Source: Aedes albopictus (taxonomy: Eukaryota; Arthropoda; Insecta; Diptera; Culicidae). Taken from it: DNA of 64,000 nt. Location: NCBI RefSeq assembly GCF_035046485.1, contig NC_085136.1, positions 75,533,734 through 75,597,733 on the forward strand. Reading direction: 5' to 3'. The position numbers were made by a program, and so were the translations under genes. The notes under the pieces are model-generated. The model made no database searches. It was not told where the DNA came from and was given only the letters and a program-made list of their open reading frames with translations. Shown one piece after another: positions 32,092 through 46,579 of this stretch (position 1 is its first letter; every line of letters begins with the position of its first letter).

Positions 32092-33292
32092 ACAAATAAC
32101 TAAGGGTATGCGGTATAGGATTTTTTTTAAAGCGATACGAAACGAAACGGTATGTGAAATTTTTGATGCGATGCGGTACGAAACGAAACGAAATTCAAAA
32201 ATGTTTCGTGAGATCGATACGAAATCAGAATTCACTCGGTATTTTTCGAAACGAAACGAAATTTTCGTAAAAATTCCGCGGAATGATGCTGCGTGTTTGA
32301 TTTTTCTCAAAGATGGTTAGAAGGTTTCTTCTAACCATCATTGATTTTTTCCTACCGGTGGCATGAATTGTGTTTCCCTTAAGACTCTCATCCCCTAGAC
32401 TTCATTTGCCACAGTTGGGTGTTAGACCATTTGGGCAAGGGGACCAGTTTACTTGAAATTTTGTACGTAGCTAGATGTTGTACACATCTCACTGCATACG
32501 AAAAATCAAGTCAATGGGTGCAAAGTTGACTGTGTTACCGCACAAAGTGCCCTTAATAGGGCATCCTGCCCAAATTAATCACAGATATTGGAATTTTCAA
32601 CAATTACATCAATAATAATATAACAACATTAATCCAAGTTCGCAGGGATTGGCGGTATTAAAGTGAAGGAGTTCCATTTTGATTATTGTAATGTAGTGTT
32701 CTTTAGTGAAACATGTCACCTTTTTAACACTTTAATGCGCCTCCAACGATTCATCACAAACCGGCTGCTGCAGATGGAGTATGGCTGATCATATGCATCA
32801 GACATGCTCGATAAACACGGAGGAACCGCCGGGGCTCAGTAGTGTATATTCCCAAGCTATAGTTCCAAGACGGTTGAACTTAAGAAGGTTTTGATGATCA
32901 TTGCAAATCCTAATAAAGGTATTATAGGATTTGTGAATGGTTTTTGAACCTTTTACAGCCAGCTGACTTCAAAATGTTGTTTGGGCTTTCTTTCCCACAT
33001 TTCTCGGTTACAAATACAAACCGTGTGACCATAACACTACATATGCAAATCCTGACTGACTGACTGGTTGAAAACTTCCAATCTTCTACCATAACTTTCT
33101 GAGTCAGTGCCTTAATGGATATCATTTTCCACGTGCGTCTGGCAAACTGCTTCTGAAAGATTACGCCATCTTTCCTATCTTCAGGTCAAGTGTAGGTAGA
33201 CGTTTCAACTCTATTCAGAGTGCAGCTAGAAACGTAGCAAAAAAAATGCTCGAACTACAAATGAACCACCATCTTCAAATCGGTGTCAGGCC

Positions 33293-33831
33293 ATTCGGCC
33301 GAAGGTCATTAGGCCGAAGGCCATTCGGCCGAAGGTGATTAGGCCGAATGGTCATTAGACCGAATGGTCATCAGGCCGAATGGTCATTGGGTCTTCTTCT
33401 TGCCGTTACGTCCCCACTGAGACAAAGCCTGCTTCTCAGCTTATTAACTGAGAGCTTCCTCTGCAAATGACCATTTTGCATGTGTGTATCGTGTGCAAGG
33501 CACGAAGATACTTTATTGATGCTGAATCTACTGATATTTTACCCATGAATTTTTCCTTCTTTTAAATATAGGCTGTTCTTTCTAGTATCATTGCTGAAAT
33601 AGTTTTTGGCGCTGAAACTGCTGATATTCAATTCATAAATTTTTCCTTCTTTAAAACATAGGCTATTCTTTCTAGTTCCATTGTTAAACTAGTTTTTGTC
33701 AAAAATTGTTGGAAAAGGTAAAAACAACGGCTATTCAATTCGTCCTGATGACCATTCGGCCTAATGACCATTCGGCCTAATGACCTTCGGCCTAATGGCC
33801 TTCGGCCTAATGACCTTCGGCCTAATGACCC
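33293..33831. mobile_element. Inverted minisatellite element (GGCCGAANGTCATTA motif)
   Basis: The left arm, 33293-33389, is about six tandem copies of a ~16-bp unit (CCGAAGGTCATTAGG and variants). The right arm, 33742-33831, is the same array inverted. The interior holds a Feilai-like fragment and two diverged ~90-bp direct repeats (33521-33608, 33611-33698). Confidence 0.7.
33391..33518 (-). mobile_element. 5'-truncated Feilai-like SINE
   Basis: On the minus strand it ends in ACGTAACGGC followed by an (AGA)n tail, preceded by the CAGTGGGGAC block also seen in the 24.9-kb copy. The tRNA head is missing. Confidence 0.75.
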
Positions 33832-35019
33832 AGCATCGCCTTGAGAAAGCCTGTAATCAAAAATCTTCAAAACAAAGTTTATAGATGCTTGATTTTCTCA
33901 GAAAATACCCAGTAAAACAAGTGTGCGTTCAATCTTCAGGTCTGTCGAATCGGGACTTTAGGTCCCAAAATAAACTAGCCTAGGAGTTATATTGCTACAA
34001 AAGATGAAAAAATAAAATAAAAAAACAAAATTTTCATAATTACACATATTTAAAAAAAGGTGCACTAGTCCAGAGTTTGTTGGTACATAACCTGATGAAA
34101 TCCAGTTAACAAACGTCTTTTTACCGAAATAAAAGGGGTATTCACTTAACAGCGTAAACTGCTGGTTAAAGATTATCCTGATTAAACGTCGCGTTCACCA
34201 AATCTTTGATTATTTCATTCACAATTTCATAAAATGTTTCAAATAGCAGAAAGTCATGGTTTAAGCACTGTTTGCAGTGGGAATTTTTTGGCCTATCTTG
34301 ATGCATGAGAAATTCTTTGTTTGAATCACTCAAGAAATCGTTTTCTTCGATCGCAGTACTCAGTTCTGAAGGAATGACAATTCAAAAGGCAGTCTCTGTA
34401 GAATGTTTCTGCCAGGAATCGCTCAAGAACTTTCTCGAATCCTAAACACGAAATTGGACTCTACGCAGCAACTTAAACTATTAAGTGAGTTCCCTCAGCG
34501 TAAAAGTTGGCTGACCGCCTAGCGGAATTATCATTTGTTGTGCTCGGCATTTTAAAATCTACCTGAAAGTCTTTGAAGAAATTCGTCACTTGAGAAAACT
34601 TCAAGAATACCGCTACGAACTCCTACATCAACGTCTTCAGAACCCAAATATATTTTGGAAATTAAATTAAAAAAAAAAGATTTAGAATTTTTATAAAAAG
34701 AGATAATAATGTACTGAACGGAAATTACTTGAGTGATTCCATTTGAGGTCCATCATGGCCTTAAAGGTGAATCTCTTTCAAGAGTTCCTGTGGATATTTA
34801 AACTTTTTCAAATGGGTTTAACCAGAAACTTTTCCATGGAACAAACCCTCTACCGAATGTGTCTTAATCGATTTCTCCTGGGATTTCCAACATTTTTTAT
34901 AGAGATATATCCTGAGAGAGCTTTCATGTTTTCTTAAAACTTTCACTAGTATATCCCGCATCCTATATCATTTAATGGGGATGAACCAGCCTCGGGTTGA
35001 ATTTCCCATAATAAAGAAC
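33832..35019. other. AT-rich non-genic interior
   Basis: No gene, structured RNA or bounded repeat recognised between the minisatellite element and the TAA array. Confidence 0.4.
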
Positions 35020-37313
<2,294 letters not shown>

Positions 37314-37844
37314 TCATCCAATCCTGTTATCCTCCATTACTCTGCTGAAAAATCTGCGTCGTGTACTGAGTACACGCACCAAGAAAACAAATACGCTTGT
37401 GATCTACAGCGTGAGTGTGATGCCGCTTAGGGTGGCCGAAGAAGCGACTGCTCGAGGGTTATTTATGATCCTAGATAAGAGGTATATTCGAGATTTGTTT
37501 TGTCTTTATTATAGAGATTTTCAGTATGGCACTGGTTTGTTGCTCGATATTCGAAATGATTTTATAACACTTTTCAGTAACTTGAGATTAGCAAGATCTC
37601 CGATGGATGATATGGACATTTACACTATGAACTTGTTTCCGAAATTTATAAGACATTCCGCGGAATTCCGTTTAATTTCGTCAAATAAAATTTTTTGGAG
37701 GCGAAATTTTTAGAATTTGACGAAACGAAACGAAATTCAAAATCATAAATTTCGCCTAGTTGAATTCCGTGGAATTCCGCGGAATTTCGTTTCGAGGTGT
37801 ATTTGGCGAAATATTTCGATATACCGCATACCCTTACAAATAAC

Positions 37845-38258
37845 AGATATTCGCGGCACAAAACAAACCACCAGTGCGTCTTCCGGTGCTTCTCACACGA
37901 ACAACTCCCTCCGGCCGTCGGTGAACAAAACTGAAACAGAGACGCCATTTGTTTTGATGGTAAACGAGTGTCGCTGTAAATTTACACGCCAATTAAAATT
38001 TATAGTTTAATTAACAGAAAATCGAATGTTATTCAATTCACTTTTCAATTTGAACATGAAATTGATGTGCCATTGAATTTTAAGTTCATAATAGTGTAAA
38101 ATTGTATGTTTTTCTATGCTCTCATTATGTGCATCAAATTCGACTCAATTTTCAATCATTTTTTAGTTTAAATTCGTTTAAATTCACAGCGTTTGCCATT
38201 TACATGTCGTTTAAATTTAATTATTTTTTTCTGTGTATACTTGCGTTGACGGAATAAC
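37845..38258. other. Non-genic stretch
   Basis: AT-rich with TTTAAATT and GTGTAAAATT motifs like those at 31.7 and 43.5 kb, perhaps an eroded member of that MITE group. No gene. Confidence 0.35.
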
Positions 38259-40886
38259 ACTGTTCGACAAAAAAAAACTTTTGCCGTGATCAGAGACCCC
38301 ATTAGTAGGGCATAAAAGCGCATGGAAAATGTAGAAAAATGCCATTTTCAAATCTGTTGGAGCACCCCTAGAAACTTTTTGAGATGAGTTTGAATTTTAT
38401 TCATTTTTGAAGGTTCGACAAGAGCTTTAGAAATCATCATAAACACATTTGAAATACAATATCTTTGAAATGCAGTTTTGTGCACCGCTGAAATTTTCAC
38501 AGATCTGAAAAGCAACTTTGATAAATAACTAGTCAAAATTTCTACCTATTACGACATTCCGTTTCATTGATACATATCCGCGAAGGCTTAACTCTGACTT
38601 ATATAGTGAAAATCTTTTAGGTTTTTTTAATCAAATTCCATAAAGCACGCCCATATTCATATCCATTTAAAAAACTTTTATGCGTTAATGCCGTGCAGCG
38701 TCATTCTTTCGGATACTTCGAACGTCTCGGAATATTGGATGGATTTTCGCTCCAGTAGGAGAAAATGTTTCTTTACAAGTTCTCCACTAGGTACGTACGT
38801 TTTCTAGTGTTAACGTATTTTTCAGTCTGATGAAAATTGTATTTCAAACATCTGGTTTAACTAAGTATAATTCTGGAAAGCTATACGAGAAATTTTAGGA
38901 TATGTTTACAAAGGATCCTCACGAAGAAAGTTAGATTAATTCATTGAGGTCAGCATGAGTGTTTTAAGGAAAAACTGTTCCAAATCAATTTAATGTTCTA
39001 ATTGCAGTTTTCAAAAACTTTTTTGTCGCTTATGAAAATAAACAAAGTTTATTGTAACATTTGACATCAAATGTTACTTTCATAATAAACTGCGATTTTG
39101 AATGCGATGGATTAGGATCACAATTCAGGCAAAATACACTTCGTCCACTTAATGCAAGAAAGTATTTTGTTTTGATCGAATTTCGAGTCGTGCCCAAATT
39201 TAAATATCCATTCCATATATCGCATATGGATGGGAATGCTTTTCAATGATTTGGTGTGTACCTAAGTAACCATTCCAGATTGCTTGACCTGGTGGATATC
39301 AAGCAGTTCCATGTTCTTAAAAATTTAAATACGATGCGGAAAATAGGGTATGTGTGTCATCAGTAATCTCATGCTCCCATTTTCATCCTATTCGAAAACA
39401 AGCGATTACGGCACCGATTGATTCCGTTCTTATTGTTTTCAAAAATAAGTAACAAAACAAACAGCTCTTCAATCCTTTGTTTTTCGTGGGAAGAAAATGG
39501 GAGCCACATGCTTAATAAGGGAACCAATACCCTATATTCAAATTCCAACGACCTCGGCTTTGAAACAATTTTGGACTATTTGGACTAAATAAATCATATT
39601 AACTCGCCTTAGTGCTTCTGGATAGATAGTATTTAACACTATATTAACAAATAGGTGCTCCTGCCTAAATGGTCCTAGACCCTATTTTGGGCACTTGCTG
39701 CTATAACTCAGTCAACTCCAAACCGATTGACTTGAATTGTTGCACATAGCTAGTTACTATGCGTATCTGATCGTGTCTCAAAAATCAAGTCATGTTCTAA
39801 ATTGACTGAGTCATAGATACAAGTGTCAGAAATAGGTGATCCTGCCCAAATGGTTCCAGACCTTATGCCGCTGGAACTTATAAAGCAATTTTACAATCGT
39901 GGAGGACATTATTGAGCTTGATATTAAGATATTATAGAAATAGATATATTTTACTACATGACAAATTCAATTTATTCCATAAAAATGTCTTCAATGGTAA
40001 TGTCCCAACATACACATTTTGTATTGTGAAACTAATTAAAATGTGATGAAAACAACGATTACTAATAGTTCTCATTTTTGGCTTGCATTTTTTTAGGGTT
40101 GTATCAGTTGTAATGTTTTGAAGGGTCGTGATTTTAAACCATGTTTTCTGCACAATACCAGCTTCAATTCATTGTGTTGAAATAGATTTTTTTATTCAAT
40201 AAAGTTATCAATTTTACCACCTTGGTATGGCTAGAAGGTTCTTCGAAACATTAGGTGAATATAGACAACCCACGAAAACACTGGAAACGTTTTTTTTTGT
40301 AATGATCGCAAAATATAAATGTATTAGATTTTATTTTTATTTTTACACAGGCTGACCACGTTAGTAATTTGAAAAATCGACCGGATTTTCTTCTCGAAAA
40401 TTTGAATTCAATTATTTAGGTTATAAGTGTAGCATTTCGAAGTCAAATCAAAGTAAAATAGTTATTTTGTCATGATTAGATAAGGATAGGGGCTTGCTTT
40501 TTGTAATTGAATTAAGAGAAAACTTCATGGATTTGTATTATATAAGTCATATTTGATTCTTCCCGGATATGTATCAATGAAATGGAATGCCGTAATAGGC
40601 TGAAATTTTAACTAGTTATTTATCAAAGTTACTTCTCAGATCTGTGAAAATTTCAGCGGTGCACAAAATTGCATTTCAAAGATATTGTATTTCAAAAGTA
40701 TTTATGATGATTTCTAAAGCTCATGTCAAACCTTCAAAAATGAATAAAATTCAAACTCATCTCAAAAAGATCCTAGGGGTGCTCCGACAGATTTGAAAAT
40801 GCCATTTTTCTACATTTTCCATACGCTTTTATGCCCTACTAATGGGGTCTCTGATCACGGCAAAAGTTTTTTTTTGTCGGACAGTG
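38259..40886. mobile_element. 2.6-kb element with ~330-bp inverted arms, TAA duplication
   Basis: The left arm (38259-~38590) and right arm (~40560-40886) are inverted copies starting CACTGTYCGACAAAAAAAA. TAA lies outside both (38256-38258, 40887-40889), as in PIF/Harbinger. No transposase. Contains a nested MITE (39346-39532) and a dispersed segment (39650-39870) that also occurs in diverged form at 32424-32575. Confidence 0.75.
39346..39532. mobile_element. GGGTAT-ended MITE, TA duplication
   Basis: 187 bp, ends GGGTAT / ATACCC, TA at 39344-39345 and 39533-39534. Same family as 27013-27227. Confidence 0.82.
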
Positions 40887-40889
40887 TAA

Positions 40890-41488
40890 TAATGTTATAT
40901 GACTTGAAGCGATTTCTTACCCAATACATGGTCTGCACTATTGTGACGCAAAATAGCATCTTATGCGACTTTGTAATATTGGAAAAAAAAATTTGTCACC
41001 TCAGTATCAAACTTATAACCTTTGGATTATCGAGCCACACTTAATACCAAACACAACCTGTGAAATAAGCTGATTAATTGTTATGACATTTTAACTCACC
41101 TCAGTATTTGTTGAAATGCACTCGGTTTACCTGCGCTTTGGCAGGCTATCTGAAGTTGCACTATTCCTGCCTGGCTCGCGCGGTCCATTGTTGATTATCA
41201 GGCCAAAAAAACAAAACTGATGACTTTTCAAAATACTTCATAACGATAATTTTATCTGTTTAGTTCAGTAGCTTTTTGGCACAGAATCCATAGTCCAACA
41301 GCACCTCTTTCATTGTTATCACATATCAAATCGCATTATGCCAACATAAAAGATTCTAGCTTATGCGAGTTCGTATGCACACTTTAACGAGTTAATTTTT
41401 AATTTTATGCGATGTCATCCGTGTGCCAACACGAGTTTCATAGTTCTCGAAATATTTAAACCCCTCATGGAAAATTTGTAAAATAAAG
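40890..41488. other. Non-genic stretch
   Basis: No feature supported between the two inverted-repeat elements. Confidence 0.4.
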
Positions 41489-41490
41489 TA

Positions 41491-43031
41491 CCGTCATGCG
41501 GGGCTACTTAGGACACTTTTGAATGTGAATTTTTTGAGATCAAAATATGGTTCAAATCTGTTTGATGTCTATGGGACTATTATGAAGCAATAGTTTTCCC
41601 TTCATTTGGTTGAAATTATTTTTCAAACAGACCGTTTATTGCTTGTCAGCACGCTAAAAAACATCGAATAAACCAATAAAATATACATAACGTATCAGAA
41701 CATTTGGTATGTAAGCATTGTTTCTACAGTTCACAAATTTCCAAGGGTTGATCAATTTATTCAAAATGTATCAACGTAGCATATACAATCGAATGTTTGT
41801 ATCGTTATACATTATAAATTACGGTTTTTTTTCAGGCTATCTATATAGCAATATCACGCTGCTCATAATACCAAAAGTAGCACAGAACCATTTTAAAACG
41901 CATATATTTATTGAAATCATGTCTGATATAGTATACTACAGCATTTGCCCGCGTAGCTGCCCCGGCTTAGAATAGCACTACGGATCCCCTGTTCCGGGGT
42001 TAAAAGTCCACCTAACAGGGAACCCCAATCCAAGGTGTCAGGCGACCCGTGCTGATGGATGAATGATTGAGGGGGTTTCAAAGATGCTCGATCGTTAAAG
42101 GAGCCCGTAACGTGGGTAGATCACCTTTTCGTGTTGCGTTACGGAGTAAAATCTACCGAAACCTAGTGTCGTCCTACTTGTCCAATTTTGGAATATGCGT
42201 TCTGGCAATTCAAGGAATCATAGTATTTAGTCCTTGTCACTGGTATCGTGGTGGCTTACGGTCTCTGAAAAAAACTAAGTAAACCAACTTTATTTTGCAG
42301 ATAGTTAAAAACCTCGCCGTTCGAGGCTAAACTTGAAGCAAAGGACATCAAATCGGGTTAGGGATCCATGTATGTACTAACTCTTCAAAGACAGGTGCTG
42401 GTATGCAAGGAACATACTAGAATCCTTATTACTGAACATATGTTCCATTATTGGAATGGCGTTGCTGCTAATGTTAAAACCCGGGTTCTAAACTTCTTAC
42501 TGGGGAGAACTTAGCAGTAAAACAAGGGTGATGCTAGGTTTCCGATGCATGGACAATTATCAGTACTCTTGTTTTGTTTTCTATATTGCTCCTGAAGCAC
42601 ATAAGAAAACAAAACAAAAACTGTATCACAATCGATACTTTATTAGGCATGCACTACACTAAGGATACGAACAATGTCACAATAGATCTAAAAACTGGTC
42701 GCAGTGACAGACCCGAATAGGAATAAAAAAAAAATACTACAGCATTGGTACAAAGTATTTTCCTAAATAATCCTAGAATTTAAAGTGCAGTTTTTGTTAT
42801 AGATAAAAATTTCCAAAGTAGCCCCAATCCGTTTCTGAGATGTGTCCGATTGGTGTATGGACAACTTTTTTGTGTATTGATGGATTTAGTTCAAATTTTG
42901 CATACATCCTACATACATACTCACGAATATTATGTGTAAAAATTGTGGAAATCCATTCACTACTCTGGGAGTTATAATGTCATAAAGTTGAAAAACCACG
43001 AAAAAGTGTAAAAAGGTGCCCCGCACGACGG
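41491..43031. mobile_element. TA-flanked MITE (CCGTCRTGCGGGGC ends), split by a retroelement
   Basis: Left end CCGTCATGCGGGGC at 41491; the right end complement reads CCGTCGTGCGGGGC and finishes at 43031. TA lies on each side. Without the 789-bp retroelement it is about 740 bp. No ORF. Confidence 0.75.
41946..42734 (+). mobile_element. 789-bp non-autonomous LINE derivative with LOA-like leader
   Basis: Bounded by TACTACAGCATT on both sides (41934-41945, 42735-42746), a 12-bp target duplication, and ending in a poly-A tail. The first ~180 bp match the 5' leader of the LOA-like LINE (10575-10760): GGCTNAGAATARCACTACGG, the TGTTCC hairpin loop, and AACAGG...CCCC...GGTGT in the same order. No ORF follows, so this looks like an internally deleted LINE or a SINE-like parasite built on a LINE leader. 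Confidence 0.72.
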
Positions 43032-43453
43032 TAACAAAATTCCGAACAAATTTTAATTGCAATTCGGAATACGGAGACAGAACCAATCGCATCCAAGTTT
43101 TTATAGTTGATTTTGGTTATAAGAGAAATTTGAAGCTAAAAAGTATTGTTCCGGGTTGATGCGATCAAATTTCAATTCCCCAAACAATGTTGATCAAGCC
43201 TATTGCACATAGGGCAGGAAGAATCATATATCGAGTTCAAAGCCGAATGAATACTGTAGGCAGCATATGTTTTGATAATGCTGGAGAATAACCCTGCAGT
43301 GTTGGCGTTTGCTACTGATGCGGTTGACACACAAGAAGTGATGCGTAGAGAGCACAGCAGGCGTTCCAGGTGAAGTGTGATACAAATATGATTCAAATTA
43401 AGTAGCCATTAGCACTATATTTCGCCTTTTTGGGCTTATAGGGCTATTACTCG
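43032..43453. other. Non-genic stretch
   Basis: Short open frames on the minus strand (43172-43396) show no recognisable domain. Confidence 0.4.
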
Positions 43454-43748
43454 CACAGAAAAAAATATTCATGTAAAATTCAGCGAAAAATCATGCACAT
43501 AAAGGGAATGCTAGAGTAAGTGCATATTTACATGAGATATCATGTAAAACTACGTTACGTTCGTGTAAATTTCCGCTAATAGTCGCGTAACCGGTTGGAG
43601 TCCATGACGATTTACACGATGGTTGGCGGAAATTTACACGATGATAATGTAATTTTACAATACATCTCAAATAAAAGTGCACTATCTCTTGCATTCCATT
43701 TATGTGCATGATTTCTCGCTGAATTTTAATTACATATTTTTTACTGTG
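43454..43748. mobile_element. 295-bp MITE, CACAG..CTGTG ends
   Basis: Inverted arms of ~55 bp (CACAGAAAAAAATATTCATG and complement; both contain ATCATGCACATAAA). The interior repeats CGTGTAAATTTCCGC in both orientations. The following 43750-44080 is full of TGTAAACTT / ACATGATATATCATG palindromes, possibly an extension of the same element. Confidence 0.65.
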
Positions 43749-44406
43749 CAGTTCAATGACAGCGCTATATTATCACGCAAGACCATTAGACCTCTAATGC
43801 TTATCCTTTGATAGATACGCGTATTTCGATTACTACCGTTTACACGTCATGTAAACTGCATTTTAGTCATGTTAATTTCGTGTTATAATGGTTTACATGA
43901 TATATCATGTAATTTTTTGTTATATGTCATGTAATCATTCTGAGTCATGCTGAATTACATGACATATAATGAAAGTTTACATGATGTTTCATGGCATTTA
44001 CATGATATGTCGAGTAAACTTCTGTGATATCCCACGCTCCAATTATGTGCATCATATGTCACAGAAGTTTACATTTTTTTTTCAACAATTGACACTGATG
44101 TGATAACTAGATGAAGATTACGAGAGATGGCGGAATTAAAAGGAACCAAAATGATTCCACTCATTCGAAAACGGTATTCTACTTAGTGGGTTCGAAGATT
44201 CGGTACAAGACCATAGTGAAGCTGTACTGTTTGGTCTGTCACAAGGAGAGATAAGCACTTCCAATGAATCGTAGCTACATATTACCTCTGACGATCATCA
44301 CTCGGTAGGATTGTTGTTTTGATTCGATTCGTTCATCATTTTAAGCCACCGCAGGCTTGCAGCTAACGATTCGATTGGAATCACCATGTGTGAAAATTAA
44401 TAAATA

Positions 44407-44889
44407 GGGTAAGTGTACCAATTATGGCACTACCTGAGGAAAGCTATTTATACAAAAATAACGAGAAGACCAACGAATTGCATCAATAAGTTAAAAGACA
44501 GCTTAGTTTCCATAGGAAAAATATAGAAACGGAGCCAAAACTACTTTTAGTATTGATTACAGCGTGTGCCAATGATAGGAACCCTGTACCAGTTATGGTT
44601 ACATTTTTTAACTTCGGTTCCTTTTCGCACTATTTGCATGCATTCCTTATGGGGTTAGCCATAACTGGTACACTATGGCCAAAAAGGGTGCAAGGAAGCC
44701 GAAATTTTAAGGAAAATGATTTATTTATACCATGTTTTGAGGAAAATGTGGAGTTTAAATGAGTGTGACTATTTTTTGTGAACGTGATCTGTTGTTCACA
44801 AAATTTTTCTTGTTGATTTACATCGTTAAAGGGTGAAAATTAACTATGGAGAATAATTGGAACTATAGCCACAATTGGTACACTTACCC
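44407..44889. mobile_element. MITE with GGGTAAGTGTACCAATTATGGC TIR, TA duplication
   Basis: TA at 44405-44406 and 44890-44891. The 22-bp TIRs are nearly perfect. Reverse-orientation relative of 27403-27893. Confidence 0.85.
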
Positions 44890-44891
44890 TA

Positions 44892-45453
44892 CGGATGCCT
44901 GCAACAATGTGGCACCATCGACGATGGAGACGATCACTGTGCTGAGCTGCCGCGCGAAAGTTACGACCGATAATTGATTGCCCAAATTTGGCGGTCTTAC
45001 TTTCGTTGTAAATATGCAGCATGAATCAGTCACGCTTCATTGTTTGGCTGGTTGGGGCGTTGAAGAATGGCCAATCGTCGACCATCACCGAAGGAATGTG
45101 TCTACATAATAAATAATTTCTACTCATATTTCGGGTCGTTAAAGGAAATTGGAATTCTATACACGAAAATTGACAAGTATTTTTGTTTACTTATGTCTAG
45201 TTTGATTACTTTTTACTTTTTACTCCTATGCCTCCTATTTTCATTTGCAATCAACTGCTTCAGATTTTCTTAGCACGAGTTAACCGAAGGTTGCGAAGAA
45301 GCCTTTGATAAACATACATTCTCTAGAAACTAGCTGAACACATCACGAGAAATAGAACAGTAGTTTGACAATCTTCTAAGGTCAGGAGTCATCAAATATC
45401 CGCCAACCAAATTCTTTGCGAAATACCGAAATAATGAATATATAGAAACTTTT
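44892..45453. other. Non-genic stretch upstream of Nprl2
   Basis: No feature supported. The 45067-45273 open frame is AT-rich and motif-free. Confidence 0.4.
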
Positions 45454-46176
45454 GCAAATATACATTAGCCTGGTATACGGTTTATATGGGAAAATATAAA
45501 AAATGAAAAAACTGCAACTCCTGTATACTTTTTGAGTTCTATTTTGGTCCCATATCAACTGTGCAAAGTTTCAGATCGTTCGAAGAAACTATATTTTAGC
45601 GCCAGCCATTCTTAGTTTTTCATACGATTCACTATGGGGAAAATTTACTTCTTCAAAGAAAAATCGCTTGAGGTCACCCATTGATCCCTAAAAATAAGTC
45701 GTTGAATGATTTCTGTAGAAAACTTCACGAGGAATCAGACCTCCGAAGACCACAAAGCGATGCAACATTCGTGGAAAAAGTTATTAAGCTTTACCCGATC
45801 GATAGAATGACGAGATTTTATTATTTATTGTTATTCCTTACGTGTTAAACAGCGTTTGCATGCCATTCGGTTTTCAGTCAATAACTTTTTCCACGTGTCT
45901 TAGATCGCTTTGCGCTCTTCGGAGGGTTTGTTCCTCGTAAAATTCCCAACAGAAATCATTCATCTATATATTTTTTAGGGGCAACCTGGGGCGATTTTTC
46001 TTTGAAAAAGTGATATTCCCCATAGTAAATCGTATGAAAACTTAAAATGGCTGGCGCTAAAATATAGTATTTCCGATCGAGCTGAAATTTTGCACAGTTG
46101 GTATGGGGTCAAAATGGAACTCAAAAAGTGTACAGGAGTAAAATGTCTTTTTGTGTCCCACGCTAATATACATTGC
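45454..46176. mobile_element. Foldback element with ~330-bp arms
   Basis: The left arm (GCAAATATACATTAGC...) and right arm ending ...CGCTAATATACATTGC are inverted copies. Both contain TATATTTTAGCGCCAGCCATT or its complement and the AAAGAAAAATCGC block. It ends ~400 bp before the Nprl2 start codon. No ORF. Confidence 0.72.
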
Positions 46177-46579
46177 TAATTGCTGTGATGCAACAATATC
46201 AAACAACAAAGATAAAACCTCTTGGATATTGATTTAACCCATTCTTTCAACGATCGGTTCAAATCTGATGACCACCTCAAAAGCTCAAATAAAGCATTTT
46301 ATATTGCTTGCAAGTCATGCAAGCTTCACACAATTTCATCGTCTCTTTCCAGTCTACCATAAAAGCCCGGCACTACTGTCGGTCATTGAGCAAAAGACGC
46401 AGACAAAAACAAAACCAAAGATAAAACATTAAACAGCTGATGAGAGCAGTGCAGTTTCAGTTTCAGTGATTGGGATTTTCGAGTCGGTGATTATTGTGCA
46501 CAGAATAAGACTCACTCACTGATAATAAGCGTGGCCTGACTGGCAAGTAGTATCATTCCTTCTAACCCCTTGGTGAAAA
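46177..46579 (+). promoter_or_regulatory. Upstream region of Nprl2
   Basis: This short repeat-free gap between a foldback element and the start codon must contain the promoter and 5' UTR. TTTCAGTTTCAGTGAT at 46453-46468 holds two overlapping initiator-like TCAGT motifs. No TATA box stands out. The start site is not proven. Confidence 0.35.
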
